Source: Nocardia panacis (GTDB taxonomy: Bacteria > Actinomycetota > Actinomycetes > Mycobacteriales > Mycobacteriaceae). From it: DNA of 64,000 nt. The stretch covers positions 671,074 to 735,073 of the forward strand of contig NZ_QZFU01000019.1 in assembly GCF_003598715.1 (NCBI RefSeq), given 5' to 3'. Every line of letters begins with the position of its first letter. Position 1 is the stretch's first letter. The position numbers were made by a program, and so were the translations under genes. The notes beneath the pieces were generated by a model, which was given only the letters and a program-made list of their open reading frames with translations, was not told where the DNA came from and searched no databases. This document shows positions 54,263-63,781 of the stretch, one piece after another.

Positions 54263-55738
54263 TCACTTGCCCGGAGCGGCCTTCTTGGCGCGATCGAGTC
54301 CGAGCGCGTCACTGATGGTGAAGAACATATCGGTCTGGTCGGTGAGTCCGACGACATTGGCCGCGCGCGGACCGTAGGCGGCCACCCGCAACTGGGTGCC
54401 GGTGTGCTCCTGCGAACCGCCCTCCTCGGCATTGCCGTAGGAGATGCCGATCTCGGCGCCGTCCTTGGTGACGACCTTGCTGGTCAGCGCGGGCGACTTG
54501 GTTTCGAGCGGCACAATCTGGCTGGAGTGCGCGTGGTCGGCGGTGACGACGACCAGGGTGTTGCCGTCCTGCTTGGCGAATTCCAGGGCGGCCTGCACGG
54601 CGGCGTCCAGGTCGACGGTCTCGCCGACCTGACCGCACGGGTTGGCCTCGTGATCCTGCTTATCGATCGACGCGCCCTCGACCTGGAGGAAGAAGCCGTC
54701 CTTGCGATCCTTGAGCAGGTCGATCGCCTTGCGGGTCATGGCGGCGAGTTCGGGCTGGCCCGCCTTGCGCTCCGGATTGTCCTTGCAGGTCTGGGCCGGG
54801 TTGTTCAGGCCGTTGTGCACGGCCTTCTCCCCCGTCCAGCGGACCGGCATATTGCCGGAGGCGAACAGCCCGAGCACGGGCTTGTCCTGGTCGGCCTTGG
54901 TGACGGCCTCGAGGCCCGCCTTGTCGTTGACGATCGTGTAGCCGCGGGCCTGGGCCTGCTCCTTGAGCGTCTTGTCCTTGTATTGCCCCGCGGTGGCCTT
55001 CTGGTCGAAGGATTTCGCGCCGCCGCCGAGGGTGACATCGGCGCGGGTGTCGAGCAACTGCTCGGAGATGGAACCGAGGCCGCCCTGCTCCTTGGCGTTG
55101 GTCGGGCACTTGGCGGCGGTCTCCTCCGGCCCGTAGCACTTGCGGTCGGTGACGTGGGCGGCGAGAACCGCCGGGGTGGCGTCCTGGATCTCGGCGGTGG
55201 TGATATTGCCGGTGGCTTTGCCATTGGCCTTGGCGATCTCGATCAGGTTCGCCTGCGGCTTGCCTGCGATGTCGACGCCGATCGCGCCGTTGTAGGTCTT
55301 GGTGCCGGTGGCCCAGGCGCTGCCGCTGGCCGCGGAATCGGTGACGTAGTTCGGCTTACCGGACTTGTCGAGCGCGTAGTGGGTGTAGGAACCGGTGAGC
55401 GGCAGCGCGTCGATGCCCTTGAAGAAGCCGCCCGCGCCCTCGGCGACATTGCGGGCCACCGTGATCTCCGAATCGCCCATGCCATCGCCGATGAGCAGGA
55501 TGACATTCTTGGCCTGCGCGGAGTTGATGGAGGCGCGCAGCGCCTCGCTGCGGTCGCCGGTGAGCCTGCGGGCGCCACCGTTCTCGCTGACCTTGCCCGG
55601 TGCGGCCTGGCTGAACAGCTCGCCGTTGGACTGTTTGGGCGTATCGGAGCCGCAGCCCGCGACCACGCCGGTCAGCAGCGCGGCGGCTCCAACCATGGCG
55701 CAGGCCCGGAAGATCCGGGACCCGGTGACATCGAACAT
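54263..55738 (-). CDS. phoA: Alkaline phosphatase, lipoprotein
   Basis: A 491-residue PhoA-type enzyme anchored by lipid: signal ending in VVAGCGSD gives the lipobox cysteine. The catalytic Ser is in VTDSAASGSAWATG near residue 133; metal ligands are in LLIGDGMGDSE, DKQDHEANPCG, VTADHAHSS and GSQEHTGTQ. Placed 49 bp from the acid phosphatase-like gene, so the two form a phosphate-acquisition unit, likely under phosphate control. Confidence 0.93.
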   Translation of the reverse strand: MFDVTGSRIFRACAMVGAAALLTGVVAGCGSDTPKQSNGELFSQAAPGKVSENGGARRLTGDRSEALRASINSAQAKNVILLIGDGMGDSEITVARNVAEGAGGFFKGIDALPLTGSYTHYALDKSGKPNYVTDSAASGSAWATGTKTYNGAIGVDIAGKPQANLIEIAKANGKATGNITTAEIQDATPAVLAAHVTDRKCYGPEETAAKCPTNAKEQGGLGSISEQLLDTRADVTLGGGAKSFDQKATAGQYKDKTLKEQAQARGYTIVNDKAGLEAVTKADQDKPVLGLFASGNMPVRWTGEKAVHNGLNNPAQTCKDNPERKAGQPELAAMTRKAIDLLKDRKDGFFLQVEGASIDKQDHEANPCGQVGETVDLDAAVQAALEFAKQDGNTLVVVTADHAHSSQIVPLETKSPALTSKVVTKDGAEIGISYGNAEEGGSQEHTGTQLRVAAYGPRAANVVGLTDQTDMFFTISDALGLDRAKKAAPGK

Positions 55739-55862
55739 CGCTATAACCTCATCTGTTCCAGATAGAAATACGGACAGAGCGTGCCCGGATTGTCTTAATC
55801 AACAGCAAAGGCGCGGTGGCCGTTGGATGAAGTGCCAGCGCTGGATGAAGGACCGGGACGCA

Positions 55863-57740
55863 CTATTCCTCGGCCAGCACCTCCAAGACGCCCGCGCCGT
55901 ATTTGGCCAGCTTGTTCTCACCGATTCCGCTGATGGCGCCCAGTTCGGCCAGGCTCGCGGGTTTGCGGGCCGCGATCTCGCGCAGCGTCGCGTCGTGGAA
56001 GACGACGTAGGCGGGGACGCCCTGCTCCTTGGCCGTGGCGGCACGCCACTTGCGCAGCCGATCGAACAGGGAGGCGTCGGCCGGGGCGAGTTCGACCGCG
56101 ACCTTGGGGGATTTGGCCGCGCGGGCCGGTTTGGCGGCGCGTTCGGGCTCGCGGCGCAGCGGCACCTTGCGCCCGTCGAAGAGGACCTCATTGCTGGCTT
56201 CGGTGAGGGTGAGCACGCCGTAGTCGCCGTGGACCGCGAGCAGACCCGCCGCCAGCAATTGCCGCACCACCCCGCGCCATTCGGTATCGCGCAGATCGGT
56301 GCCGATACCGAAGACCTTGAGCTCGTGATGGTCGTATTGCAGCACCTTCGGGTTCTGCTTGCCGAGCAGGATCTCGATAATGTGGCCCGCGCCGAAGCTC
56401 TGGCCCCGCTCGCGCTTGAGGCGCAGCACCGTGGACAGCAACTTCTGCGCGGCGACGGTGCCGTCCCACGATTCGGGTGGGGTGAGGCAGGTATCGCAGT
56501 TGCCGCAGGGGGTTTGGTCCGGCTGGCCGAAGTAGGCCAGCAGGCGGGTGCGGCGACAGCCGACCGTCTCGCACAGGGCGAGCATGGCGTCCAGATGCAA
56601 CTGAAGTTGGCGGCGGTGCGCCGCGTCGCCCTCGGAGTTGTCGATGAGCTTGCGCTGCTGCACCACATCGGCCAGCCCGTAGACCATCCACGCGGTGGAC
56701 GGTTGACCGTCGCGGCCCGCGCGGCCCGTCTCCTGGTAGTAGCCCTCGACGGATTTCGGCAGATCCAAATGGGCGACGAAGCGCACATCGGGTTTATCGA
56801 TACCCATGCCGAAGGCGATGGTGGCCACCACCACCAACCCCTCCTCGCGCAGGAAGCGCGACTGATTCGCGGCGCGGACCCGATTGTCGAGACCGGCGTG
56901 ATAGGGGACGGCGCTGATGCCGTTCTCGTTCAGGAAGGCGGCGGTTTTCTCCACCGAATTGCGGGACAGGCAGTAGACGATGCCCGCATCGCCCGCGTGC
57001 TCGGTGCGGATGAAATCCAGCAGTTGCCGCTCGGGACGATTCTTGGGCTCGATGCGGTACTGGATATTGGGGCGGTCGAAGCTGGCCACGAACTGCCGGG
57101 AGGAACCGAGGTCGAGCCGGTGCACGATCTCGTCGCGGGTGCGTTCGGTGGCGGTGGCGGTGAGGGCGACCCGTGGCACCTTGGGCCAGCGTTGATGCAG
57201 GACCGACAGTTCCAGATAGTCGGGCCGGAAGTCGTGGCCCCACTGGGAGACGCAGTGTGCCTCATCGATGGCGAACAGCGCGATCTCGCCCCGCGCCAGC
57301 AGTTGGGTGGTGGATTCCAGGCGCAGCCGCTCGGGGGCGAGGTAGAGCAGGTCGAGTTCGCCCGCCACGAATTGCGCCTCGACAGTGCGGCGCTCGTCCG
57401 GGTATTGGGTGGAGTTGAGGAAGCCTGCGCGGACGCCCAGGGCACTGAGCGCGTCGACCTGGTCCTGCATCAGGGCGATGAGCGGGGAGACGACCACCCC
57501 GACGCCTGGACGCACCAGGGCGGGCACCTGGTAGCACAGCGATTTGCCGCCGCCGGTGGGCATGAGCACCAGCGCATCCCCGCCGTCGATCACATGGGCC
57601 ACGATCTCGGCCTGATCGCCGCGGAAGCGGTCGTAGCCGAAGACGCGGCGCAGAACCTCCTGCGCCGCACCGGATTCCGCGGCGGCGGTGGATGCGGTGG
57701 TGGGGGTGCCAACCTGGTCGGGGAGAGTCACGCGGCCCAT
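55863..57740 (-). CDS. recQ: ATP-dependent DNA helicase RecQ
   Basis: A 625-residue RecQ. Walker A MPTGGGKSLCYQ, DEAHCVSQWGHDFRP, TATATERTRDE, and QETGRAGRDGQPS in the motor; a zinc-binding/RQC part with C-R-R-T-R and CGNCDTC near residues 350-380; and an HRDC domain at the end (residues 545-620). It resolves recombination intermediates and restarts forks. The ATG at 57740 is the first sensible start. Confidence 0.95.
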   Translation of the reverse strand: MGRVTLPDQVGTPTTASTAAAESGAAQEVLRRVFGYDRFRGDQAEIVAHVIDGGDALVLMPTGGGKSLCYQVPALVRPGVGVVVSPLIALMQDQVDALSALGVRAGFLNSTQYPDERRTVEAQFVAGELDLLYLAPERLRLESTTQLLARGEIALFAIDEAHCVSQWGHDFRPDYLELSVLHQRWPKVPRVALTATATERTRDEIVHRLDLGSSRQFVASFDRPNIQYRIEPKNRPERQLLDFIRTEHAGDAGIVYCLSRNSVEKTAAFLNENGISAVPYHAGLDNRVRAANQSRFLREEGLVVVATIAFGMGIDKPDVRFVAHLDLPKSVEGYYQETGRAGRDGQPSTAWMVYGLADVVQQRKLIDNSEGDAAHRRQLQLHLDAMLALCETVGCRRTRLLAYFGQPDQTPCGNCDTCLTPPESWDGTVAAQKLLSTVLRLKRERGQSFGAGHIIEILLGKQNPKVLQYDHHELKVFGIGTDLRDTEWRGVVRQLLAAGLLAVHGDYGVLTLTEASNEVLFDGRKVPLRREPERAAKPARAAKSPKVAVELAPADASLFDRLRKWRAATAKEQGVPAYVVFHDATLREIAARKPASLAELGAISGIGENKLAKYGAGVLEVLAEE

Positions 57741-57847
57741 CCTACGAGCGTCCACCGACCGCCCCCGCGTCCCGGACCGCAGATCCCAGGTCGCACGAAA
57801 GGTTGTGCACAGGTGGATAACTCACGGTGCACCGGCGACTTCCGACC

Positions 57848-58750
57848 TCATTCCCGCACGTAGAACCGCAGCGTCGCATACGCCGTGAGCGCCGCGAACA
57901 CGATCCCGATCGGCGCGATGGTCAGCGCGACATTGGCGATATCGGACCCGGTGATGCGCGGAAAGACATTCTCGTCGAACAACTGCCCCAGCACCTTGTC
58001 GATCACCATGGGTCGAGCCAACAGCAGCGCCCCCACCGCGAGAATCGACCCGAAGATCGCCGCGACCACGGCCTCCAACAGGAATGGCAACTGCGTGTAC
58101 CAGCGCGTCGCGCCGACCAGCCGCATGATCCCCACCTCGGTCCGCCGGGTGAAGGCCGCGATCTGCACCATATTCGCGATCAGCAGCAGCGCCGCCAACG
58201 CCATCACGATGGCCAGGCCGAACGCGGCATTGCGCAGACCGTCGAACACGCTGATCATGCGGTCGACGATCTCCTTGTCATTGGTGCCGAACTTGATGCC
58301 CTTGCGCTTGCCGAATTCGTCCAGCACCCGCGGATAGTCGCGCGCGTCGGTCATCTTGACGCGCAGCGAGGCGGGCAGCGGAGTCTGGGTGACGTACTCG
58401 GCCATCGTCGGTTGCCCCTTGAACAGGTCCTGTGCCTCCTTCAGCGCCGCGTCGCGATTGAGGAACTGGACGCTGACCACGCCATTGGACTTCTTCAGGT
58501 CCGACACCAGCGATTTACAGGGCTCCTGGGAGCAGTCCTGATCGTTCTTGGAGACATCGTCGTCGAGGTAGAACCGCAATTCGATACGGCTGGCGAAGAA
58601 TTCGCCGGTCTTGTCGGCCATCCGCACCGAGAGCAGTCCGCCGCCGAGCATGGTCAGCGAGACCATGGTGGTGAGGATCATCGCGACGGTGATGGTGACA
58701 TTGCGGCGCAGCCCGCGCAGGACCTCGCCGACTAGGAAGCTGACGCGCAT
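57848..58750 (-). CDS. ftsX: Cell-division protein FtsX
   Basis: A 300-residue ABC permease: one N-terminal helix (VAMILTTMVSLTMLGGGLL), an extracellular domain (residues 45-165, with two cysteines in DCSQEPCKS), and three C-terminal helices with GIMRLVGATRWYTQLPFL. With FtsE it activates peptidoglycan hydrolases at the septum. Its ATG overlaps the FtsE stop (TAATG). Confidence 0.95.
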   Translation of the reverse strand: MRVSFLVGEVLRGLRRNVTITVAMILTTMVSLTMLGGGLLSVRMADKTGEFFASRIELRFYLDDDVSKNDQDCSQEPCKSLVSDLKKSNGVVSVQFLNRDAALKEAQDLFKGQPTMAEYVTQTPLPASLRVKMTDARDYPRVLDEFGKRKGIKFGTNDKEIVDRMISVFDGLRNAAFGLAIVMALAALLLIANMVQIAAFTRRTEVGIMRLVGATRWYTQLPFLLEAVVAAIFGSILAVGALLLARPMVIDKVLGQLFDENVFPRITGSDIANVALTIAPIGIVFAALTAYATLRFYVRE

Positions 58751-59439
58751 TATCGATCCACCCCGTACACACCCGTCGCCTCGTCGCGCACCAGTTTGCC
58801 CCGGTCCAGTTCGACCACCCGCCTGCGCATGGCGTCCACGATGTGGTTGTCGTGGGTGGCCATGAGCACCGTCGTCCCGGTGCGGTTGATCCGCTCGAGC
58901 AGCATCATGATGTCGCCGCTGGTATCGGGATCGAGATTGCCGGTGGGTTCGTCGGCGAGCAGGACCAGCGGCCGATTGACGAAGGCGCGGGCGATGGCGA
59001 CCCGCTGCTGTTCGCCGCCGGACAATTCGCTGGGCAACCGGTCGGCCTTGCCGCCGAGACCGACCATATCCAATACCTCCGGCACCGTGCGCTCGATGAA
59101 CTGGCGGCGTTTGCCGATGACCTCGAGCGCGAAGGCCACATTCTGCTGCACCGTCTTCTGTTGCAGCAGCCGGAAGTCCTGGAACACCACTCCCATGCGC
59201 TGCCGCAGTCCCGGCACCCGGCGGCCGGGCATCCGGTCCACCCGGAAGTCGGCGACCCGGATCTCCCCGGCGCTCGGGGCCTCCTCGCGCAGCAGCAGGC
59301 GCATGAACGTCGACTTGCCCGAACCGGACGGTCCGATGATGAAGACGAATTCGCCCTTGTCCACCTCGACCGAGACATTGTCCAGCGCGGGTCGCGTCGA
59401 CGTCTTGTACGACTTGGTGACGTTCCGCATGGTGATCAC
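58750..59439 (-). CDS. ftsE: Cell-division ATP-binding protein FtsE
   Basis: A 229-residue ABC ATPase: Walker A GPSGSGKST, LSGGEQQRVAIARAF, DEPTGNLDP and MATHDNHIV. The GTG at 59439 gives VITMRNVTKSYK, the usual N-terminus and length in mycobacteria; an upstream frame extension is not conserved in character. Works with FtsX. Confidence 0.96.
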   Translation of the reverse strand: MITMRNVTKSYKTSTRPALDNVSVEVDKGEFVFIIGPSGSGKSTFMRLLLREEAPSAGEIRVADFRVDRMPGRRVPGLRQRMGVVFQDFRLLQQKTVQQNVAFALEVIGKRRQFIERTVPEVLDMVGLGGKADRLPSELSGGEQQRVAIARAFVNRPLVLLADEPTGNLDPDTSGDIMMLLERINRTGTTVLMATHDNHIVDAMRRRVVELDRGKLVRDEATGVYGVDR

Positions 59440-59510
59440 GGGGAGCCAGTGTAGCCAGCAACCGCGCGACAACCATGCGGTGGAAGGCGGCGTCGGGGCG
59501 GCCCACGCGG

Positions 59511-59660
59511 TTACGGAGCCGTATTGCCTGCCGTGGGCACGGTATTCACCACCAGTTCCGGCCCGGAGAACATGGTGTGATCCGGCTTGACGAACAGGTA
59601 AAGCACGAATGTGGCGACCCAGGTGGCCATCAGGATCGCTGTCGATCTACGTGTTCTCAC
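59511..59660 (-). CDS. Small single-pass membrane protein between mscS and ftsE
   Basis: A 49-residue protein (RTRRSTAILMATWVATFVLY, then LFVKPDHTM) with one membrane helix and basic N-terminus. The GTG at 59660 lies inside the end of the channel gene and has an ideal GGAGG six bases upstream, and it overlaps that gene by 14 bp, so translation is coupled. The tail SGPELVVNTVPTAGNTAP would be outside the cell. No family is recognised. Confidence 0.6.
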   Translation of the reverse strand: MRTRRSTAILMATWVATFVLYLFVKPDHTMFSGPELVVNTVPTAGNTAP

Positions 59661-60498
59661 TCAAACCCTCCCGGCGCAACGCCGCGGCGACCCGCACCCG
59701 CAGCTCGCGTCCGACCTCGAACTGCTTGCCCGGCAATGTTCGGGCAACCATTCGGATATTCATTTGATCCATCGCCAGGTCCTCCACGCCCATCACGCTC
59801 GGCTCGTCGAGGAGCAGCGGTTGCAGCTTCGTATCCGCGTACGCCTCGGTGCCGACCCGATGCAGGATCTCGTTGACCCTGGTGATGTCCGCGCTGGCGG
59901 GCACCGGGACGTCGATGGCGGCGCGGGCCCAGTCCTTGGACAGGTTCGTGACTTTCACGATCTGGCCGTTGGGGACGGTGATGACCTCGCCATCGGAATT
60001 GCGCACGGTGGTGATGCGCAGCGTGACGTCCTCCACCGTACCTTCGGCCGGTTCGGGCTGGCCGGTGACCGCGATGCGCACCACATCGCCGAATCCGTAT
60101 TGCCGCTCGGTGATCAGGAAGAAGCCCGCCAGGATGTCCTGGACTATGCGCTGCGCGCCGAAACCCAGCGCGGCGCCGAGCACCGCCGCGGGCGCGACGA
60201 GCCCGCTGACCTGGAAGCCGAGTCGGCGCAGCACCTCCATGCCGACCAGCACGTACACGATGGTCAGCACCACCCAGGTGACGACCTGGGCCAGCGCGTG
60301 CCGATGTTTGGCGGCCTCCGAGCGCACCAGCGCGTCGCTGCTGCGGAAGCCCGCGTCGATCCGACGGGTGACGCGGTCGCGCACGAAGGTGGCGAAGCGG
60401 CTGAACAGCATCGCGCCCAGGATGAGCAGCACGATTTCCAGGCCGCTGGAGCGCAGCCAGTTCACGGTGTCGGAGGAGGAGGCGAGGGTGATGTTCAT
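59647..60498 (-). CDS. MscS-family mechanosensitive ion channel
   Basis: A 283-residue channel with three helices (LEIVLLILGAMLFSRFATFV, VVTWVVLTIVYVLVGMEVL, and the pore helix VLGAALGFGAQRIVQDILAG) and the cytosolic beta-domain with VEDVTLRITTVRNSDGEVIT and VPNGQI. It opens on osmotic downshift. The 127 bp before it contain three imperfect copies of GCCGACAGGCTTC (60520-60580). Confidence 0.92.
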   Translation of the reverse strand: MNITLASSSDTVNWLRSSGLEIVLLILGAMLFSRFATFVRDRVTRRIDAGFRSSDALVRSEAAKHRHALAQVVTWVVLTIVYVLVGMEVLRRLGFQVSGLVAPAAVLGAALGFGAQRIVQDILAGFFLITERQYGFGDVVRIAVTGQPEPAEGTVEDVTLRITTVRNSDGEVITVPNGQIVKVTNLSKDWARAAIDVPVPASADITRVNEILHRVGTEAYADTKLQPLLLDEPSVMGVEDLAMDQMNIRMVARTLPGKQFEVGRELRVRVAAALRREGLSENT

Positions 60499-60625
60499 CC
60501 CGCCCGTCCAGGGGACCCGAGCCGACAGGCTCCCCGATGTGGCCGCCGACAGGCTTCCTGTAGCCGCCGACCGGCTTCTCGAACACGCACGGGCAAAAGG
60601 TTACCCCGCCGCGCGAGTGGCCGAA

Positions 60626-61228
60626 TCATGCCCGCAGCGCCCCGATGATCATCTCGACCAGTCGGTCCAGATAGCCGGGCTCGGTGATGTCGCCGCCGGT
60701 GAGTGAGCGCCAAAAGGTCGGTGCGGCAAGGAAATCCAATGCCAGTTCGATATCCAGGTCGGCGGGCAGTTCACCCCGATCGATGGCGCGGCGCAGCAGT
60801 TCGACGACCTTGGCGCGGCGGGTGCGGCCGATATCGGTCTGCAGGGCCTCGCGCAGTACGGGGTTGCGGCCCGCCTCGGCCAGCAGGTCGGGGATGATGC
60901 GCGCGGCCTGCGGGTGCGACAGGCCGCGAATGTTGGTGTCCAGGAAGGCGATGAGGTCGCCGCGCAGGTCGCCGGTGTCGGGCACCTCGGCGGCCGCGAC
61001 CGCGACCTGCGTGATCAGGGCCATGACCAGTCGCTCCTTGGTGGGCCAGCGTCGATACAGCGTCGGCTTGCTCACCGCGGCCCGACGCGCGATGGCCTCC
61101 ATCGACAGTTTTCCGTAGCCGACCTCCGCCAACTCGGCCAGTGCCGCCTCGGTGATGGCGGCGGTGACCTGCGGCTGCATGACGGCGGCCCCGGCCGGGG
61201 CGCGGCGACGGGTGACTGATTCGGGCAT
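60626..61228 (-). CDS. TetR-family regulator
   Basis: A 200-residue repressor: SMEAIARRAAVSKPTLYRRW helix-turn-helix near residue 45 and a C-terminal domain (TetR_C_16-like, LPADLDIELALDFLAAPTFW). It is divergent from the hydrolase at 61336, and the gap holds two related palindromes, so that gene is its target. Confidence 0.9.
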   Translation of the reverse strand: MPESVTRRRAPAGAAVMQPQVTAAITEAALAELAEVGYGKLSMEAIARRAAVSKPTLYRRWPTKERLVMALITQVAVAAAEVPDTGDLRGDLIAFLDTNIRGLSHPQAARIIPDLLAEAGRNPVLREALQTDIGRTRRAKVVELLRRAIDRGELPADLDIELALDFLAAPTFWRSLTGGDITEPGYLDRLVEMIIGALRA

Positions 61229-61241
61229 GCGAACAGCCTAA

Positions 61242-61311
61242 ACGACGAAACGCTTGCGTTTACACGTAAATGTCCGCTACCGTCTTCCCATACGACGAAA
61301 CGCAGTCGTAT
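61242..61311. promoter_or_regulatory. TetR operator region
   Basis: A 12-bp direct repeat ACGACGAAACGC at 61242-61253 and 61292-61303. The first overlaps palindrome AAACGC-TT-GCGTTT (61248-61261); the second lies in ATACGAC-N8-GTCGTAT (61290-61311). Confidence 0.65.
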
Positions 61312-61335
61312 CGACGCAAACAGCGAGGTAGAACC

Positions 61336-62532
61336 GTGAAATTCCTCTTCGACGACGAATCATTCTCCTTCGAGACACTGCGCGCGGCCGGCTTCGCCTG
61401 CTACGGCGGCGCCGAGCTCGGCGAGGTGCTGGCAACCGCCGCGCGCATCCCCAACGGCGATACCGAGGCATGGTTGCGCGAATGGCGAGCCACCGCCGAG
61501 CACGTGCACCAGATCGGCCTCGACAGCCTCGCCAAAGGACACCGGGTCAGCGCCCGCGAAGCGCTGCTGCGCGCCTCGAACTACTACCGGACCGCCGAGT
61601 TCTACCGGCGCGAGGACCCGGCCAACGACGCGGAGGCCAAAGAACTCTCCGGCCGCTACCGCGAAACCTTCGCCGCCGCCGCCCAACTCATGGACACCCC
61701 CGTGCGACCGGTGTCGATCCCCTACGAGGGCACCACCCTTCCGGGATACCTGTTCCTGGTGGACGATTCGGGCGAACCCCGGCCGACGATCATCCTCAAC
61801 AACGGCTACGACTCCCCCGCCGAGGAGGCCTACTTCGCCTTGGCCGCAGGCGCTTTGGCGCGCGGCTACCAGGTGCTGGCCTTCGACGGACCCGGACAGG
61901 GCGCGGTCATCCGGGAGCAGGGGCTACCGTTCCGGCACGACTGGGAGGCCGTCATCACCCCGGTCGTCGACTACGCGCTCACCATCGCGGCGATCGATCC
62001 GCGCCGCATCGCCCTGTTCGGCTACAGCCTCGGCGGCCACCTGGTGGCCAGGGCGGCGGCCTTCGAGCACCGCATCGCCGCGCTCATCCTCAACGACGGC
62101 CTCTACGACTATCACGCCGCCAATGTCCGCCAAATGCCCCCGTTCCTGCAGCAGTGGGTGATGACGGGTCGCGACGCCGAGGCGGTGCCCGTCGCGGGCA
62201 TGATGATGCATTTCGACACCACGGTGCGATGGGCGCTGCAGAACGGGGTGTGGACCTTCGGCGCGAGCAACCCGGCCGACTACATCCGCAAGACCGCGCC
62301 CTACACCCTGGCCGGGCTGACGGATCTGATCTCCTGCCCCACACTGGTTTTCGATGCCGAGAACGATCTGTTCTTCAAGGGTGAGGCGCGCCGGGTCTAC
62401 GATGCGCTGACCTGTGAGAAGCACTACATCCTCGGCACCGAGGACGAGGGTTCGGGCGAGCACTGCCACATGGGCGCGATGCTGCGCACCCATCAGCACC
62501 TGTTCGACTGGCTGAGCACCGTCCTCGCCTGA
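61336..62532 (+). CDS. Alpha/beta hydrolase (FrsA / pseudooxynicotine hydrolase-like)
   Basis: A 398-residue hydrolase with a long N-terminal cap. Nucleophile elbow FGYSLGGHLV near residue 238, VFDAENDLFF near 345 for the acid, and GEHCHMGAM near 378 for the catalytic His. The family includes C-C and ester hydrolases acting on ketones. The GTG at 61336 has GAGGTAG upstream. It is induced via the divergent TetR gene, so it may detoxify a foreign compound. Confidence 0.85.
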   Translation: MKFLFDDESFSFETLRAAGFACYGGAELGEVLATAARIPNGDTEAWLREWRATAEHVHQIGLDSLAKGHRVSAREALLRASNYYRTAEFYRREDPANDAEAKELSGRYRETFAAAAQLMDTPVRPVSIPYEGTTLPGYLFLVDDSGEPRPTIILNNGYDSPAEEAYFALAAGALARGYQVLAFDGPGQGAVIREQGLPFRHDWEAVITPVVDYALTIAAIDPRRIALFGYSLGGHLVARAAAFEHRIAALILNDGLYDYHAANVRQMPPFLQQWVMTGRDAEAVPVAGMMMHFDTTVRWALQNGVWTFGASNPADYIRKTAPYTLAGLTDLISCPTLVFDAENDLFFKGEARRVYDALTCEKHYILGTEDEGSGEHCHMGAMLRTHQHLFDWLSTVLA

Positions 62533-62583
62533 CGGGCGCTGCCTGCCATAGACCTGCGTATGGCCGCAGCGAAGGCGGAGGCC

Positions 62584-63702
62584 CTAGCCCGCGACTTCCT
62601 CGCGCATCCGCCAGCGGATACCCGATTCGATGAAACCGTCCAGATCGCCCTTGAGCACGGCGTCGGGATTGTTGACCTCGAAGTTGGTGCGCAGATCCTT
62701 GACCATCTGGTACGGATGCAGCACGTACGACCGCATCTGATTGCCCCAGGAGGCGCCCTCGTTGGTCTTGAGGGCGTCCATCTGGGCGCGCTCCTCCTGG
62801 CGCTTGCGCTCGAGCAGTTTGGCCTGCAACACCCGCATGGCCGAGATCTTGTTCTGCAGCTGGGACTTCTCGTTCTGACAGGTCACCACGATGCCGGTGG
62901 GCAGGTGGGTGATGCGCACGGCGGAGTCGGTGGTGTTGACGCTCTGACCGCCCGGACCCGACGAGCGATACACATCGACGCGGATCTCCGTCTCCGGCAC
63001 CTCGATATGGTCGGTGGTCTCCACCACGGGCAGCACCTCGACCTCGGCGAAGGAGGTTTGGCGGCGGCCCTGGTTGTCGAATGGGCTGATGCGCACCAGG
63101 CGGTGGGTGCCCATCTCGACCGAGAGGGTGCCGTAGGCGTAGGGGGCCTTCACCGCGAAGGTGGCGCTCTTGATGCCCGCGCCTTCGGCATAGGAGGTGT
63201 CGTAGACCTCCACCGAGTACTTGTGCCGTTCCGCCCAGCGGATGTACATATCCATCAGCATCAGTGCCCAGTCGGCGGCGTCGACACCGCCCGCGCCGGA
63301 ACGAATATTGACCAGCGCCTCGCGCTTGTCGTATTCACCGGACAGCAGGGTGCGCACCTCCAAGGCCTCCACATCGCCGTGCAGCGCGGCGCGCTCGGCA
63401 TCGGCGTCGGCCATGGCGGCGGTACGCGACTCGCCCTCCTCCGCCTCGGCCAATTCGTAGAGGACCGGCATATCTTCCAGGCGCTGCCGCAGATCGACGA
63501 CGCGGCGCAACTCGCTCTGGGCGTGCGAGAGTTCGCTGGTGACCTGCTGGGCGTGCTCCTGATCGTTCCACAGGTCCGGATCGGCGGCCTGGTGCTCGAG
63601 TTCATCGATGCGGCGGCGCAACTCCTCGATATCGAGGACGGACTCGACCGTCTTCAGGGTGGTGTCGAGTTCGGCGAGATCGGCGGAGACATCGGGGTGC
63701 AC
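62584..63702 (-). CDS. prfB: Peptide chain release factor 2
   Basis: A 372-residue RF2: the stop-recognition motif SPF in LVRISPFDNQGR and the catalytic GGQ in SSGPGGQSVNTTDSAV are intact. The GTG at 63702 gives HPDVSADLAELDTTLK, the normal start. No in-frame UGA is needed, so the programmed frameshift of many bacteria is absent. Gene order with the channel and ftsE/X matches other actinobacteria. Confidence 0.96.
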   Translation of the reverse strand: MHPDVSADLAELDTTLKTVESVLDIEELRRRIDELEHQAADPDLWNDQEHAQQVTSELSHAQSELRRVVDLRQRLEDMPVLYELAEAEEGESRTAAMADADAERAALHGDVEALEVRTLLSGEYDKREALVNIRSGAGGVDAADWALMLMDMYIRWAERHKYSVEVYDTSYAEGAGIKSATFAVKAPYAYGTLSVEMGTHRLVRISPFDNQGRRQTSFAEVEVLPVVETTDHIEVPETEIRVDVYRSSGPGGQSVNTTDSAVRITHLPTGIVVTCQNEKSQLQNKISAMRVLQAKLLERKRQEERAQMDALKTNEGASWGNQMRSYVLHPYQMVKDLRTNFEVNNPDAVLKGDLDGFIESGIRWRMREEVAG

Positions 63703-63781
63703 AGTAATCCAGGCTACCGGCCCGGCCCGACAGCGGCGAAACCCCACGCCCACACTATGGTCTAGACCCAATGCCGCGCAG

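Noticed and set aside
60520..60580. Short repeats of GCCGACAGGCTTC type before the channel gene
   Set aside because: Three imperfect copies only, no palindrome and no link to a regulator; probably local slippage.
62584..63702. Programmed frameshift in prfB
   Set aside because: The frame is continuous from the GTG to the stop, with no internal UGA near codon 25.
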